Below, one piece after another: positions 17,266-26,796 of a stretch of DNA of 64,000 bases. Below the pieces are notes generated by a model that searched no databases, was not told the DNA's origin, and worked only from the letters and a program-made list of their open reading frames with translations. This DNA is from Trinickia caryophylli (lineage in GTDB: Bacteria; Pseudomonadota; Gammaproteobacteria; Burkholderiales; Burkholderiaceae). Made by a program: the position numbers and the translations under genes. Every line of letters begins with the position of its first letter. The stretch's first letter is position 1. Location: contig NZ_CP139970.1 in the NCBI RefSeq assembly GCF_034424545.1, forward strand, positions 1,984,001 through 2,048,000. Reading direction: 5' to 3'.

Positions 17266-17858
17266 AATCGATCCCGCGCCGGCTCCCCGCTGTCATTCCG
17301 CCGTTTCCGGCGGCGGTGGCAATGGGGCTGGCGCTCGTCGCCGAGCCGCTCGACACGTTCGCCGCCGATCTGAACGCCATCAACAACGCCGCGCGCACCG
17401 CGTCGGGCGTGGCGGCCGGAACGGCGGTGCCGTCGCTCGGTATCGGCGCGGTGCTGCAAACGGTCCTCGGCCTCGCCATCGTGATCGGGCTCGTATTCGC
17501 GTGCGCCTGGCTCGCCCGCCGCTTCGGGCTGCAGCCGTCCAGCCGCGGCAACGTCGTGCGCACGATCGGCGGCGTCTCGCTCGGCGGCAAGGAGCGCGTG
17601 GCCGTGGTCGAGATCGGCGACACCTGGCTCGTGCTCGGCGCCGCCCCCGGCAACGTTCGGCTGCTGCACACGCTGCCGGCGGGCGCTGTCGACGCGCTCA
17701 ACGCAGCCCGGGCCCACAGCGGCGACGCGCCGGACGGCGAAGGCCCCGGCGGCCCCGATGCGGCATCGCGTCAAACGAGCTTCGGCTCGCGCTTTCGGGC
17801 CGCACTCGGGGACGAAGCGAAAAAGCGTTTTTCCCGGCCTTCGGGCGGAGGCAAGTAA
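17262..17858 (+). CDS. fliO: Flagellar biosynthetic protein FliO
   Basis: A 198-residue protein needed for assembly of the FliP ring of the export gate. An N-terminal hydrophobic segment resembling a signal peptide is followed by a second membrane segment (VLQTVLGLAIVIGLVFACAWLARRFG). The conserved cytosolic FliO domain follows: VVRTIGGVSLGGKERVAVVEIGDTWLVLGAAPGNVRLLHTLP. The tail is charged and poorly conserved. It is translationally coupled to fliN and touches fliP with no gap. Confidence 0.92.
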   Translation: MKSIPRRLPAVIPPFPAAVAMGLALVAEPLDTFAADLNAINNAARTASGVAAGTAVPSLGIGAVLQTVLGLAIVIGLVFACAWLARRFGLQPSSRGNVVRTIGGVSLGGKERVAVVEIGDTWLVLGAAPGNVRLLHTLPAGAVDALNAARAHSGDAPDGEGPGGPDAASRQTSFGSRFRAALGDEAKKRFSRPSGGGK

Positions 17859-18638
17859 ATGTCGTTGTGCCGTCTCGCGCGGCTCGCGCGAATCGTTGCG
17901 CCCGCGCTCCCACTGCTTTCTCTGATCCTCATCTTCCCGCCGACACAGGCGTTCGCCCAGGCGGCGGGCCTGCCGGCCTTCACCACGAGCCCCGGCCCGA
18001 ACGGCGGCACGACGTACTCGCTGAGCCTGCAGACGATGCTGCTGCTCACGATGCTGTCGTTCCTGCCGGCGATGGTGCTGATGATGACGAGCTTCACGCG
18101 CATCGTCATCGTGCTCTCGCTGCTGCGCCAGGCGCTCGGCACCTCGACCACGCCGCCGAACCAGGTGCTCGTCGGCCTCGCGCTCTTTCTGACGCTGTTC
18201 GTCATGTCGCCCGTGCTCGACCGCGCCTACCAGGACGGCTACAAGCCGTTTTCGGACGGCTCGATCCCGATGGAGACGGCCGTGCAGCGCGGTGTGGCGC
18301 CGTTCAAGACGTTCATGCTGCGGCAGACGCGCGAGTCCGATCTCGCGCTCTTCGCCAAGATCTCGCATGCACCGGCGATGCAAGGCCCTGAAGACGTGCC
18401 GCTTTCGCTGCTCGTGCCGGCTTTCGTCACGAGCGAGCTCAAGACGGGCTTTCAGATCGGGTTCACGATCTTCATTCCGTTTCTGATCATCGACATGGTC
18501 GTGGCGAGCGTGCTGATGTCGATGGGGATGATGATGGTTTCGCCGGTGACGATTTCGTTGCCGTTCAAATTGATGCTGTTCGTCCTCGTCGACGGGTGGC
18601 AGTTGCTGATCGGCTCGCTCGCGCAGAGCTTCACCTGA
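17859..18638 (+). CDS. fliP: Flagellar export gate protein FliP
   Basis: A 259-residue membrane protein of the FliP5Q4R1 export gate. A signal peptide ([15 protein letters not shown]) precedes the conserved [42 protein letters not shown] and [21 protein letters not shown]. Length is typical (245-260). ATG follows the fliO stop directly. Confidence 0.97.
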   Translation: MSLCRLARLARIVAPALPLLSLILIFPPTQAFAQAAGLPAFTTSPGPNGGTTYSLSLQTMLLLTMLSFLPAMVLMMTSFTRIVIVLSLLRQALGTSTTPPNQVLVGLALFLTLFVMSPVLDRAYQDGYKPFSDGSIPMETAVQRGVAPFKTFMLRQTRESDLALFAKISHAPAMQGPEDVPLSLLVPAFVTSELKTGFQIGFTIFIPFLIIDMVVASVLMSMGMMMVSPVTISLPFKLMLFVLVDGWQLLIGSLAQSFT

Positions 18639-18661
18639 GCCGTACCGAGGAATCGCTTGTC

Positions 18662-18931
18662 ATGACGCCGGAATCCGTTCTCACGCTCGCGCACCGCGCG
18701 ATGTACGTCGCACTGCTGCTCACCGCGCCGCCGCTCATCGTCTCGCTCGTGGTCGGCCTGCTCGTGAGCTTTTTTCAGGCCGCCACGCAGATCAACGAGG
18801 CGACGCTCTCGTTCATCCCCAAGCTCGTCGCCGTCGCCGTCACGCTCGTGATCGCCGGGCCGTGGATGCTGTCGATCACGCTCGACTACTTCCGGCAGAT
18901 GCTCACGAGCATTCCGTCGATGGCGGGATGA
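18662..18931 (+). CDS. fliQ: Flagellar export gate protein FliQ
   Basis: An 89-residue protein with two membrane helices (ALLLTAPPLIVSLVVGLLVSFFQAATQINEATL and LVAVAVTLVIAGPWML). It contains the universally conserved FQAATQINEATLSFIPK loop. The usual length is 89. ATG 18662 (TPESVLTLAHRAMY) is chosen over the longer frame. It sits 23 bases after fliP. Confidence 0.96.
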   Translation: MTPESVLTLAHRAMYVALLLTAPPLIVSLVVGLLVSFFQAATQINEATLSFIPKLVAVAVTLVIAGPWMLSITLDYFRQMLTSIPSMAG

Positions 18932-18975
18932 ACGAGCGCCGCGCAGCCTCGAATGCCATGCCCCGGTGAGCCGCG

Positions 18976-19758
18976 ATGTTCACCGTCACCTACGCTCAGC
19001 TCAACGCCTGGCTCACCGCCTTTCTCTGGCCGTTCGCGCGGATTGCCGCGCTCGTCGCGGCCGCGCCCGCGTTCGGCCATACGTCCGTGCCCGCGCGCGT
19101 AAAGGTCGGCCTGGCGGCGTTCATGACGCTCATCGTCGCCCCCACGCTCGGCCCGATGCCCGACGCCACCGTGTTCTCGGGCAACGGTGTGTGGATCATG
19201 GCCAACCAGTTGCTCATCGGCGCGGCGCTGGGCTTCACGATGCAGCTCGTCTTCGCGGCCGTCGAGATGGCCGGCTCGCTGGTCGGCCTGCAGATGGGCC
19301 TCGGCTTCGCCACGTTCTTCGACCCGATGTCGAATGCGAGCAACGTCGTGATCTCGCGCTACCTGAACACGATCGCGATGATCGCCTTTCTCACGCTCGA
19401 CGGTCATCTGCAGGTCGTGAGCGCGCTCGTCGCCTCGTTCGACGCCGTGCCGATCAGTGCGAGCCTGCTCGGGCCGACCGGTTTGCGCACGCTCGTGCAA
19501 TGGGGAGGCGCCGTGTTTTCGGCGGGGTTGCTGCTCGCGCTGCCGGTGGTCGTCGCGCTGCTCATCGCCAACCTGTCGCTCGGCATCCTCAATCGTGCCG
19601 CGCCGCAGATCGGCATCTTTCAGATCGGCTTTTCGATCACGCTGCTCGTAGGCATGCTGCTGCTGCAGCTCATGCTGCCCAACATGATTCCGTTCTTCTC
19701 GCACCTGTTCGACCTCGGCGTCGACGAAATGGGGCGCATCGCCGGCGGCCTGCGCTGA
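18976..19758 (+). CDS. fliR: Flagellar export gate protein FliR
   Basis: A 260-residue membrane protein, the single-copy FliR that closes the FliPQ helix. It has multiple hydrophobic segments and family motifs: RIAALVAAAPAFGHTSVPARVKVGLA, then GFTMQLVFAAVEMAGSLVGLQMGLGFATFFDP. Length and position (after fliQ) are standard. It ends the plus-strand fli block; a hairpin terminator follows. Confidence 0.96.
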   Translation: MFTVTYAQLNAWLTAFLWPFARIAALVAAAPAFGHTSVPARVKVGLAAFMTLIVAPTLGPMPDATVFSGNGVWIMANQLLIGAALGFTMQLVFAAVEMAGSLVGLQMGLGFATFFDPMSNASNVVISRYLNTIAMIAFLTLDGHLQVVSALVASFDAVPISASLLGPTGLRTLVQWGGAVFSAGLLLALPVVVALLIANLSLGILNRAAPQIGIFQIGFSITLLVGMLLLQLMLPNMIPFFSHLFDLGVDEMGRIAGGLR

Positions 19759-19817
19759 CGACGCCGGGTGGGATGCGGCAATCGCGCGAGCACGCGCAAT
19801 CGCCGCGTCGAAAAAGG

Positions 19818-19853
19818 AAACGGCCGGGGCAGTAAAAACTGTCCCGGCCGTTT
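19818..19853. terminator. Bidirectional terminator between fliR and flgL
   Basis: A long inverted repeat, AAACGGCCGGGGCAG facing CTGTCCCGGCCGTTT around an A-rich loop, lies between the convergent fliR and flgL stops. A-rich and T-rich flanks allow it to end transcripts from both sides. Confidence 0.8.
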
Positions 19854-19906
19854 CGTGGTATCGGACTTCTATCGGACGATGCAGCCACCGCCGCATCGTC
19901 GCTGGC

Positions 19907-21136
19907 TCAGCTCATGTACTGGAAGAGCGACATCGACTGAACCTTCAAAAAGCTCTGCTGCGCCGCTTGCAGCACCGTCTGCGCGAGCGAGAACTGGCTG
20001 ACCGCCGCCACCATGTCCACACTCGTGACGTTCGACAGGTCGTTTTTCGCTTGCAGGGCGTTGTTCTGCGTCGTGGTCTGCAGCGCCTGCAGTTCCTGCT
20101 CGCGGCCGCCCACCGAGGCCTGTACCACCGTCACGGCCGTCATCGAGTTCGAAAAGCGCGTGAGGCCGGCCGCCAGTTCGTTCGTGAGCGACGCCTTCGC
20201 CGTCGGGTTGTTGTCGGCCGGCGTCTGCAACGCGCCGATGATCGAGTCGATCGTCGAGAAGACGCCGCTGTTCGCCGAGTCCGTCGCCGGCGTGACCGTG
20301 AACGTGTCGCCCGGCGCCGGCGCGCCCTTGACCGAAAGCGTCATGCCGCTGCCGAGCGCGATCGGCGTATCCGTCGAAAACGCCGTCGCGGCCGTGGTCG
20401 TGCCGAGCGTGTTGTCGGTAACCGTGTAGGTCGGCGCCGCCGAGGTGCCGCCGAACGTGATCGTGTAGCGGTCGCTGTTCGTCGCGACCGATGCGTCGGT
20501 CACGGTCGGACGCGAGATCGTGCCGGTACCCGTGTTGCTCGCCGAGCCCGCCGCGACCGCCGACGTGCCGATGGCGGGCACCGCGAGAAACACTGCCGCG
20601 CCGTTGTCGTTCGTCGCCACCTGGCGCGTGTCGGCCACCTGGACGAGGCGGCTGCCGCCGTCGCCCATGTAGTTCACGCCGCCCGAGCCGTTGTTCGTAA
20701 ACGGCTGCGTCGTGGCCTCGAAGCCCGAGAACAGGTAGTTCCCGGCGCTGTCGCTCGAGTTCGCGAGCGTGAGCAGTTCGTCGCGATAGCCCTGAATGGT
20801 CTTGGCGATCGCCGCGCGGTCCGAGTCCTGCAGCGTACCGTCGCCCGCGCGCACGACCAGCGAGTTGATGCTCTGCATGACGTTCGTCACGCTGCTCAAC
20901 GTCTGATCCTCGAGCTGCAACGAGGAGAGCGCCGAGGTCTGATTCGTCTGGTACTGCGAGATGGTCGCCGTCGTCATCGTCAACTGCACCGCCTGCGCCG
21001 CATAAAGCGGATTGTCGCCCGGCGTTTGCATCAACTGGCCCGTCGAGATCTGCTGGTACAGGTCGTTGAGCTGACTTTGCTGGTTGCCCATCGTCTGGAC
21101 ACCCTGCGTGTAAAACTGTGCGGTGGAAATACGCAT
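19907..21136 (-). CDS. flgL: Hook-filament junction protein FlgL (HAP3)
   Basis: A 409-residue exported junction protein. The N-terminal flagellin-like helix is RISTAQFYTQGVQTMGNQQSQLNDLYQQISTG. The C-terminal helix contains SNVTSVDMVAAVSQFSLAQTVLQAAQQSFLKVQSMSLFQYM, typical of FlgL. The variable middle (about 150-300) is Thr/Ser/Ala-rich. ATG 21136 is chosen because FlgL starts with MRIST; the frame is open from 21145. It lies 13 bases after flgK. Confidence 0.95.
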   Translation of the reverse strand: MRISTAQFYTQGVQTMGNQQSQLNDLYQQISTGQLMQTPGDNPLYAAQAVQLTMTTATISQYQTNQTSALSSLQLEDQTLSSVTNVMQSINSLVVRAGDGTLQDSDRAAIAKTIQGYRDELLTLANSSDSAGNYLFSGFEATTQPFTNNGSGGVNYMGDGGSRLVQVADTRQVATNDNGAAVFLAVPAIGTSAVAAGSASNTGTGTISRPTVTDASVATNSDRYTITFGGTSAAPTYTVTDNTLGTTTAATAFSTDTPIALGSGMTLSVKGAPAPGDTFTVTPATDSANSGVFSTIDSIIGALQTPADNNPTAKASLTNELAAGLTRFSNSMTAVTVVQASVGGREQELQALQTTTQNNALQAKNDLSNVTSVDMVAAVSQFSLAQTVLQAAQQSFLKVQSMSLFQYMS

Positions 21137-21149
21137 TGCTTGCACCTGG

Positions 21150-23078
21150 TTAGAAGATGCCCATCAGGGTCTGGAACATCGACTGGGCCGTCTGGATGAC
21201 CTTGCTGTTCGCCTGGTAGAGCTGCTGGTACTTGAGCAGATTGCCCGCCTCTTCGTCGAGGTTCACGCCCGATACCGATTGCTGCGATTCGGTGATCTGC
21301 TTGACGAGCGCGGTTTGTGCCGTGCTCGTGGCCTTCAGCTGGCTCGCCGCGTTGCCGACATTGTTCACGTAGTTCGCGTAGGCGCCCGTGAGCGTTGCCG
21401 TGCCGTTGCCGAGCGTCTGCTGCGAGATGAGCTTCGACATGGCAAGCGCGTTGCGACCGTCGTCGGTGCCCGTATTCTTCGCGATCGTGAACGTATCGCC
21501 GTTGTTCGGCGAACCGCTCACCGTGAAGGTCATGCCGTTGTAGGTGTAGGTGTTGCCCGACGCGTACGGGAAAGACGTGCCCGTCGTCGCGGCCGCACCG
21601 TTCACCGAGACGCTCGCGCCGGCCGGGAAGCCCGTGAGCTGGCCGCCGCTATATGTGAGCGTGAGCGGCGTGGCGGGCAGCGTGTAGCCGGCCGCCACCG
21701 TTCCTTGCGTCACCGTGGCGCCACCCGTGTTCGAGGCCGTTGCCGAGACGAGCACCGGCGAGGCCGCCGCGATGTCGGAGGCGTCCGTGGTGGCGAGCGA
21801 GAACGAATTGAGCGCGCCGCGCGTCGGCAGGATCGTGAACGAATCGCCCGTGTTCATCGTGCCCGACAAGGAGAGCGTCAGCCCGCCGATGGTCGTGCCC
21901 GTCGAGGCGATCGAGGCCGCCGTGCCGATCACAGAGCCCGTCGCGTTGTCGGTCAGCGTATAGGCCGTGCCGTTGTACGACAGCGTGTAGTCGCCCGCGG
22001 TCGGCTGCGCCGGGTTGGCAAAGGCGGCCGTGAGCGCGCCGCTGCCGGTATTGGCGAGGTTCGAGTAGACGGTCGGCGAAGCCACGTTGAAGAGGTTGCC
22101 GCCGACGCTGCCCGACAGATCGAGACCGAGCGCGTTTTGCGCGTTGACCTGCGCCGAGAAGCTCGTGGCGATCGCGCCGAGCTGCGCTTCGGCCGGGTCG
22201 AGGGTCTGGCTGCGGAAGGCGAGCAGGCCACCGATGGTGCCGTCCGAGAGCACCGACTCCGAAAGGTACTGCGTGGTCGTGCTCGGCGTGCCGGGCATGC
22301 CGTTGTAGGTCACGTCGAGTTCGCTCGGATCGCCCCCCGACACTTTCGTGCCAAGCTCGAAGTTCTGGTTCGCGACGACGAGCGGCTGGCCGCTGCTCAG
22401 GAAGACGCTATAACCTTCGGAGCCCTGTACGACGTTGACGCCGACGAGCTTCGAGAGATCGGCCACGGCCTGATCGCGTTGATCGAGCAGTTGGTTCGGC
22501 GGCTGCCCCTGAGCGCTCGCGCTCGCGATCTGCTGATTCAGATCGGCAATCGTCTTGCTGTACTGGTTGACCTGGTTGACGGCCGTCGTCAGTTGGCTGT
22601 TGATCGACTGGCGCAACTGGTCGTACTGCGCACCCGCCGACGAGAGCTGGCTCGCAAGCGTTTGCGCGGCGCTCATGGCGCTTTGGCGCGTGGCCAGATT
22701 GGTCGGCCCGTTCGCGACGTTCTGCAGGCCCGTGAAATAGGCCGTGATCGCCGTCGAAATGCCGGCCGTCGGGCTGCCGACGAGGTTGTTCAACTGTGCG
22801 GTCATCGAGTAGTTGGTCGACAGCCCGCTGTTCGTGGAGGTGGCGGTGTTGAGCTGCGTGGCCAAATACTGGCTGTAGTTGCGCAGCACGGTGACCGTCG
22901 TCACGCCGCCGCCGAGGTAGCCCGATCCGGTGTACTGGCCGCTCGACTCGGCGTATACCGCGTTTTCCACCGTATAGCCGGTGGTCGAGGCGTTGCTGAT
23001 GTTGTTGCCTGCGATCTGCAGGCCCCACTGAGCCGCTGCCAGCCCCGAAAGGCCGACGCTGAAGATGTTGTTGGACAT
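21150..23078 (-). CDS. flgK: Hook-filament junction protein FlgK (HAP1)
   Basis: A 642-residue exported junction protein. N-terminal motif: NNIFSVGLSGLAAAQWGLQIAGNNISNASTTGYT, the axial-protein signature. The C-terminal motif is SGVNLDEEAGNLLKYQQLYQANSKVIQTAQSMFQTLMGIF. A large Thr/Ser/Ala/Gly-rich central domain is surface-exposed in this family. It is longer than the enterobacterial protein (about 547). It is first in the flgKL unit, with a sigma-28-like promoter upstream. Confidence 0.96.
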   Translation of the reverse strand: MSNNIFSVGLSGLAAAQWGLQIAGNNISNASTTGYTVENAVYAESSGQYTGSGYLGGGVTTVTVLRNYSQYLATQLNTATSTNSGLSTNYSMTAQLNNLVGSPTAGISTAITAYFTGLQNVANGPTNLATRQSAMSAAQTLASQLSSAGAQYDQLRQSINSQLTTAVNQVNQYSKTIADLNQQIASASAQGQPPNQLLDQRDQAVADLSKLVGVNVVQGSEGYSVFLSSGQPLVVANQNFELGTKVSGGDPSELDVTYNGMPGTPSTTTQYLSESVLSDGTIGGLLAFRSQTLDPAEAQLGAIATSFSAQVNAQNALGLDLSGSVGGNLFNVASPTVYSNLANTGSGALTAAFANPAQPTAGDYTLSYNGTAYTLTDNATGSVIGTAASIASTGTTIGGLTLSLSGTMNTGDSFTILPTRGALNSFSLATTDASDIAAASPVLVSATASNTGGATVTQGTVAAGYTLPATPLTLTYSGGQLTGFPAGASVSVNGAAATTGTSFPYASGNTYTYNGMTFTVSGSPNNGDTFTIAKNTGTDDGRNALAMSKLISQQTLGNGTATLTGAYANYVNNVGNAASQLKATSTAQTALVKQITESQQSVSGVNLDEEAGNLLKYQQLYQANSKVIQTAQSMFQTLMGIF

Positions 23079-23135
23079 GCTTCTTCCTGAAGGGCGACGG
23101 GCAAAGCGCCGCCGCCGCGTTGAGGGAACACATGT

Positions 23136-23161
23136 ATAACGGCGGGGCAGACTGAAATTTA
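23136..23161 (-). promoter_or_regulatory. Sigma-28-like promoter upstream of flgK
   Basis: On the minus strand TAAATTTC lies 10 bases before GCCGTTAT. The -10 box equals the one upstream of flgM; the spacer is one base shorter than the usual 11. The flgK start is about 58 bases downstream. Confidence 0.55.
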
Positions 23162-23354
23162 AGGGTAACAGCGCGTAAGAAACGAAGGAAAAGCGGGGAA
23201 AAGCGGGCGCTGTTCCATCGATTGCGGCCGGCGTGCCGCAGGGCGTGCTCTCGGCCGACGCGATCCCCTCGGCCGCCAGAGGCGTCCCTGGGTCGTCCGC
23301 AGTCGCCCCGGCTCGCCCTTCGTCTCCGTCCTTGTTTCCCTCGTTGTTGCCCTT

Positions 23355-24110
23355 TTACGCCCGCACGAGCGAGCGCCGCTTCATCTCGAGCTGGGTGATG
23401 AGCCGCTGCAACGTGTTTTCGGCGCTGCCGGGCAGCGACATGAAACGCATGCCGAGCTGGAAGCGCCGGCCGCCGTTCGGCAGATCCGTCGCGCGCATCG
23501 AAACGAGTTCGAGATCGACCGAGAGCGAGCCATGGCCGTTCAGGTGCAGTTCCACGTCGGGCAGCGCGACGCCCATCGGCAGGTCGACGACGCGCTCGTC
23601 GTTCGTGCGCAGACCGATGCCGCCGAGCGACAAGTCATGGATTTCGAAGCGGAACGTTTCGCCCTCGGGCAGCACGCCACGGCAGAAGTACGGATCGAGC
23701 AGGGGCGCATCCACGCGGAAGTACTCGCGGCGCTGCACGTAGTAGAGCACTTCGGGGAACGGCGCCTCGAACGCGGCGAGGCCTTCGAAGCGGGTTTCGG
23801 TCGGCGTGGCCGTCGAGAACTCGACGCGCACCCCTTCGGGTGCCGCCTTGAACGTGCAGTCGGGCGAGGCGAGCACGCCCCGGTTCTGCTCGGCGAGCGC
23901 GCCCCAGTCGAAAACGAACGTGCGCTCTCGCACATCCACATCGAGGATGCGCGTGACGAGTTGGCCGCTCTTGTACTGAACGGTCAGGAAATCGCCGCGA
24001 TTGGCCAGATTGCGCAGCTGAACGCCGATCTCGAGCGGATTGCGACGGCCGAAATCGAGAGCGGAATCGACCGCTTCCCCTGTCGAGCCGTTCGACTGAT
24101 TCGTATCCAT
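23355..24110 (-). CDS. ycgR: Flagellar brake protein YcgR (c-di-GMP receptor)
   Basis: A 251-residue protein with the YcgR N-terminal domain (about 20-120) followed by a PilZ domain (about 125-240). The c-di-GMP-binding residues are visible: RREYFR (RxxxR) and DLSLGGIG (D/NxSxxG). YcgR bound to c-di-GMP docks on the motor and slows or biases rotation. ATG 24110 (DTNQSNGS) is chosen; the open frame continues upstream without coding character. A sigma-28-like promoter lies about 95 bases upstream, so it is probably a late flagellar gene. It stands between flgKL and flgJ but has its own promoter. Confidence 0.92.
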   Translation of the reverse strand: MDTNQSNGSTGEAVDSALDFGRRNPLEIGVQLRNLANRGDFLTVQYKSGQLVTRILDVDVRERTFVFDWGALAEQNRGVLASPDCTFKAAPEGVRVEFSTATPTETRFEGLAAFEAPFPEVLYYVQRREYFRVDAPLLDPYFCRGVLPEGETFRFEIHDLSLGGIGLRTNDERVVDLPMGVALPDVELHLNGHGSLSVDLELVSMRATDLPNGGRRFQLGMRFMSLPGSAENTLQRLITQLEMKRRSLVRA

Positions 24111-24574
24111 GGGCTTGCCGTATGCGTGGCGCGCGTCGTGCCCTCGGGGCGAAGACGCGCATGCTTTCGGAACGCTTACGCGGTCCGAAAAGGGACGTGT
24201 CTGATTAGCGGCATCAAACGCGCAAAGTTTAGAGGCAATGACGGAATTTTTTGTCGGATCGAACGCTATTTTGCACTGTCGCGTCGAGATCGGCTCGCAA
24301 TCCGCATTTGGCGTCGCCTGTGGACGGCTTTTTGGCGTATTGCGCCCGGACTTGCGGCCGAAGGGGTCGGCCTGCGTCGGCTCGGGCCGTCCGGGCTTGC
24401 CGGTTCGGCGGGCTTGCCGCCAGGGCATCGAGCGTCGTGCCGCCCATGCCGATATGTCGCGGCTTCGGCCGGCCATCTCGCGACAGCCGGCCTGCCGTCT
24501 TTCCGGGCCGCGGCTTCGTGCCGCCGCCCTCTGGCCCCGTCGCGCTTATGCGCTCCCCGTGAGCCGATCGTGCA
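24111..24574 (-). other. Gene-free region between flgJ and ycgR
   Basis: 464 bases with no gene I can support. The part nearest ycgR (24205-24231) holds its promoter and is noticeably AT-richer (24190-24320). The part nearest flgJ is GC-rich with short CGG/GCC repeats and no clear terminator. Confidence 0.45.
24205..24231 (-). promoter_or_regulatory. Sigma-28 (FliA) promoter of ycgR
   Basis: Minus strand: TAAACTTT, 11 bases, GCCGCTAA. This matches the FliA consensus TAAAGTTT-N11-GCCGATAA at 14 of 16 positions with exact spacing. Confidence 0.75.
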
Positions 24575-25591
24575 TCAAACCATCTGCTGCATGATCGAAA
24601 TCAGTTTCTTCGCGTAGTGCGGATCGGTCGCATAGCCGGCCCGCTGCATACCGTGCGCGAAACTCGCCGCATCGCGCGACGAGTTGACGACCGACGCGTA
24701 GCGCGGGTTGTTGCGCAGCAGGTTCGCGTAGTCGGTCATCGCCTCTTCGTACGAGTCGTATGCGCGGAATTTCTCGACCACCTTCTGCGGGCGGCCGTTG
24801 ACGTACTCGGTCGTCAGGGTGGAAACCGTCTTGCCGGTCCAGTCCTTCGTCGCCTTGATGCCGAATACGTTGTGGCTCGGCGCGCCGTTCGCGGTCTTGA
24901 TCTCGCCCTTGCCCCAGCCCGATTCGAGCGCGGCCTGACCGATGATGAAGCGCGCCGGGATGCCGGTGGCCTCGCTCGCGGCCTGCGCCGGGCCCGCCAT
25001 TTTCTCCACGAAAGCGTCGACCTTCGAAGACGAGCCGTTGCCGCGCAGCGGCGGCGTGAGCGCGCTGGCCGCGGAGTAGCCGACCGGCTCCTTCGACAGC
25101 GAGCCGTTGGCCGCGGCGTTCGAATAAGCGCGCGCGAGCGCGCTCATCATGGCCGTGTTGCCTTCGTTGCCGGTCGGGGCGTCGCCGCCGAGTGCCCCCA
25201 TCGCGCCCATCGAGCCGAGCGAACCGGCAGCCCCCGAGGCCCCGCCCGCGCCGCCGAATCCCGCGTTACGCGAAAGCTGCGTGATCAGCGCGTTCGCGAT
25301 GCCGATGCCCTTCGAGGACATCTGCTGCGAGAGCTGGGAATCGAGCATCGACGTGAACTGCGCGGTGTCGCGCGAGTCGAGCGGGCCTTCCTGAGGCGTG
25401 GCCTCGCGCATGCTCTTGAGCATCATCTGGATGAACACGGCATCGAACTGCTTCGCGGCCGTTTTCAGGCTTTGCTGCGGGGCGCTCGCCGCCTGCGCGC
25501 GCAAGGCGTCGAAACCTTGTACGTCAAGCGCGAAGCGCTGCGAGAGATCGGCCCCCCCGCCCACGTTTGCCATTTTCGAGTCCAATGCCAT
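24575..25591 (-). CDS. flgJ: FlgJ: rod-binding protein with peptidoglycan hydrolase domain
   Basis: A 338-residue dual-domain periplasmic protein. The N-terminal rod-cap domain (about 40-110) includes KQFDAVFIQMMLKSMREATP. A Gly/Ala/Met-rich linker (about 110-190) follows. The C-terminal glucosaminidase domain (about 195-338) contains IIGQAALESGWGKGE with the likely catalytic Glu223, and ends with GYATDPHYAKKLISIM. It opens a hole in peptidoglycan for the rod. AGGAGA lies 6 bases before the start. It is last of the flgBCDEFGHIJ series. Confidence 0.96.
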   Translation of the reverse strand: MALDSKMANVGGGADLSQRFALDVQGFDALRAQAASAPQQSLKTAAKQFDAVFIQMMLKSMREATPQEGPLDSRDTAQFTSMLDSQLSQQMSSKGIGIANALITQLSRNAGFGGAGGASGAAGSLGSMGAMGALGGDAPTGNEGNTAMMSALARAYSNAAANGSLSKEPVGYSAASALTPPLRGNGSSSKVDAFVEKMAGPAQAASEATGIPARFIIGQAALESGWGKGEIKTANGAPSHNVFGIKATKDWTGKTVSTLTTEYVNGRPQKVVEKFRAYDSYEEAMTDYANLLRNNPRYASVVNSSRDAASFAHGMQRAGYATDPHYAKKLISIMQQMV

Positions 25592-25627
25592 GAGTGATCT
25601 CCTAACCTCGCCGAACCGGCATGGGCC

Positions 25628-26794
25628 TTAAATGATTTCCAGGTCCGCGCGCAATGCGCCCGCAGCCTTCATCGCCTGCAGGATCGACATCAGATCCGCC
25701 GGCGTCGCGCCGAGCGCGTTGAGCGCCTTCACCACTTCCGCCAGATTCGCGCCGGCCGTGACGAGCTTGAGCGCGCCGTTGTCCTGCTTGAGCTGAATCT
25801 GCGACTGCGGCGTGGCCACTGTCGTGCCGTTCGAGAACGCACCCGGCTGGCTGACCGCCGTCTGCGTGTTGACGACCACCGAGAGGTTGCCGTGCGCCAC
25901 CGCGCAGTTTTGCAGCGTGACCATCTGGTTCATGACGATCGATCCGGTACGCGCGTTCAGCACCACCCGGGCCGGCGCCTGAGCCGGTTTGACATCGATG
26001 TTCTGAAGCTGGGCCATGAACGCGACCTGCTGAGAGACGTCGGTCGGCGCGCGCACCTGGATCGTCCGGCCGTCGAGCGGCACGGCCGTGCCGCTGCCGA
26101 ACATGTTGTTGACCGCCGCCACGATGCGCTGCGTCGTGTCGTAGTCCATGTCGTTCAGTTCCATTTGCAGCGTGCCGGCCTGCGACACCTGCGTCGGCAC
26201 CGCGCGCTCGACGATCGCGCCGCCCGTGATGCGGCCGGCCGCGAGCTGGTTGATCTGTACCTTGCTGCCATTGGCGCTCGCACCGGCGCCGCCGATCGCG
26301 ACGTTGCCCTGGGCCAGCGCGTAGACCTGACCATCGGCGCCCTTGAGCGGCGTGAGCAGCAGCGTGCCGCCGCGCAGGCTCTTGGCATTGCCGAGCGACG
26401 AAACGGTGATGTCGATCGCCTCGCCGGGCCGCGCGAACGGCGGCAGCGTGGCCGTCACCATCACGGCCGCCACGTTTTTCAACTGCATGTTCGACTGCGA
26501 CGCGCCCGTCGTGCTGTTCAGCGAAATGCCGAGGTTCGCCAGCATGTTCGTGAGCGTTTGCGTCGTGAAAGGCGTTTGCATCGTCTGGTCGCCCGTGCCG
26601 TCGAGACCGACGACGAGGCCATAGCCGATGAGCGGGTTGTCGCGCACGCCCTGGAATTGCACGAGATCCTTCAGGCGCTCGGCCTGGGCCGCGGGCGCGA
26701 CGGCGAGCGCGAGCAGCGCGGGAACGATCAGGGATGCGAGCAGGCGGCGCAGCGTCATGCGGGCGCGGCCGTGCGGAGAAACGAACGTGCTCAT
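25628..26794 (-). CDS. flgI: Flagellar P-ring protein FlgI
   Basis: A 388-residue periplasmic protein forming the P ring in peptidoglycan. A signal peptide ([24 protein letters not shown]) precedes the mature start [32 protein letters not shown], a strict family signature. ATG 26794 is used; a GTG at 26803 and an ATG at 26758 are in frame, the latter giving a more standard signal peptide. Its start follows the flgH stop with no gap, so translation is probably coupled. Confidence 0.96.
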   Translation of the reverse strand: MSTFVSPHGRARMTLRRLLASLIVPALLALAVAPAAQAERLKDLVQFQGVRDNPLIGYGLVVGLDGTGDQTMQTPFTTQTLTNMLANLGISLNSTTGASQSNMQLKNVAAVMVTATLPPFARPGEAIDITVSSLGNAKSLRGGTLLLTPLKGADGQVYALAQGNVAIGGAGASANGSKVQINQLAAGRITGGAIVERAVPTQVSQAGTLQMELNDMDYDTTQRIVAAVNNMFGSGTAVPLDGRTIQVRAPTDVSQQVAFMAQLQNIDVKPAQAPARVVLNARTGSIVMNQMVTLQNCAVAHGNLSVVVNTQTAVSQPGAFSNGTTVATPQSQIQLKQDNGALKLVTAGANLAEVVKALNALGATPADLMSILQAMKAAGALRADLEII

Positions 26795-26796
26795 AG

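Noticed and set aside
15687..18383. 898-codon minus-strand open frame opposite fliM-fliN-fliO
   Set aside because: It spans several well-supported genes on the other strand and has extreme Arg/His/Glu composition.
21123..23090. 655-codon plus-strand open frame opposite flgK
   Set aside because: Arg/Ala/Gly/Val-rich shadow of flgK, without any recognisable motif.
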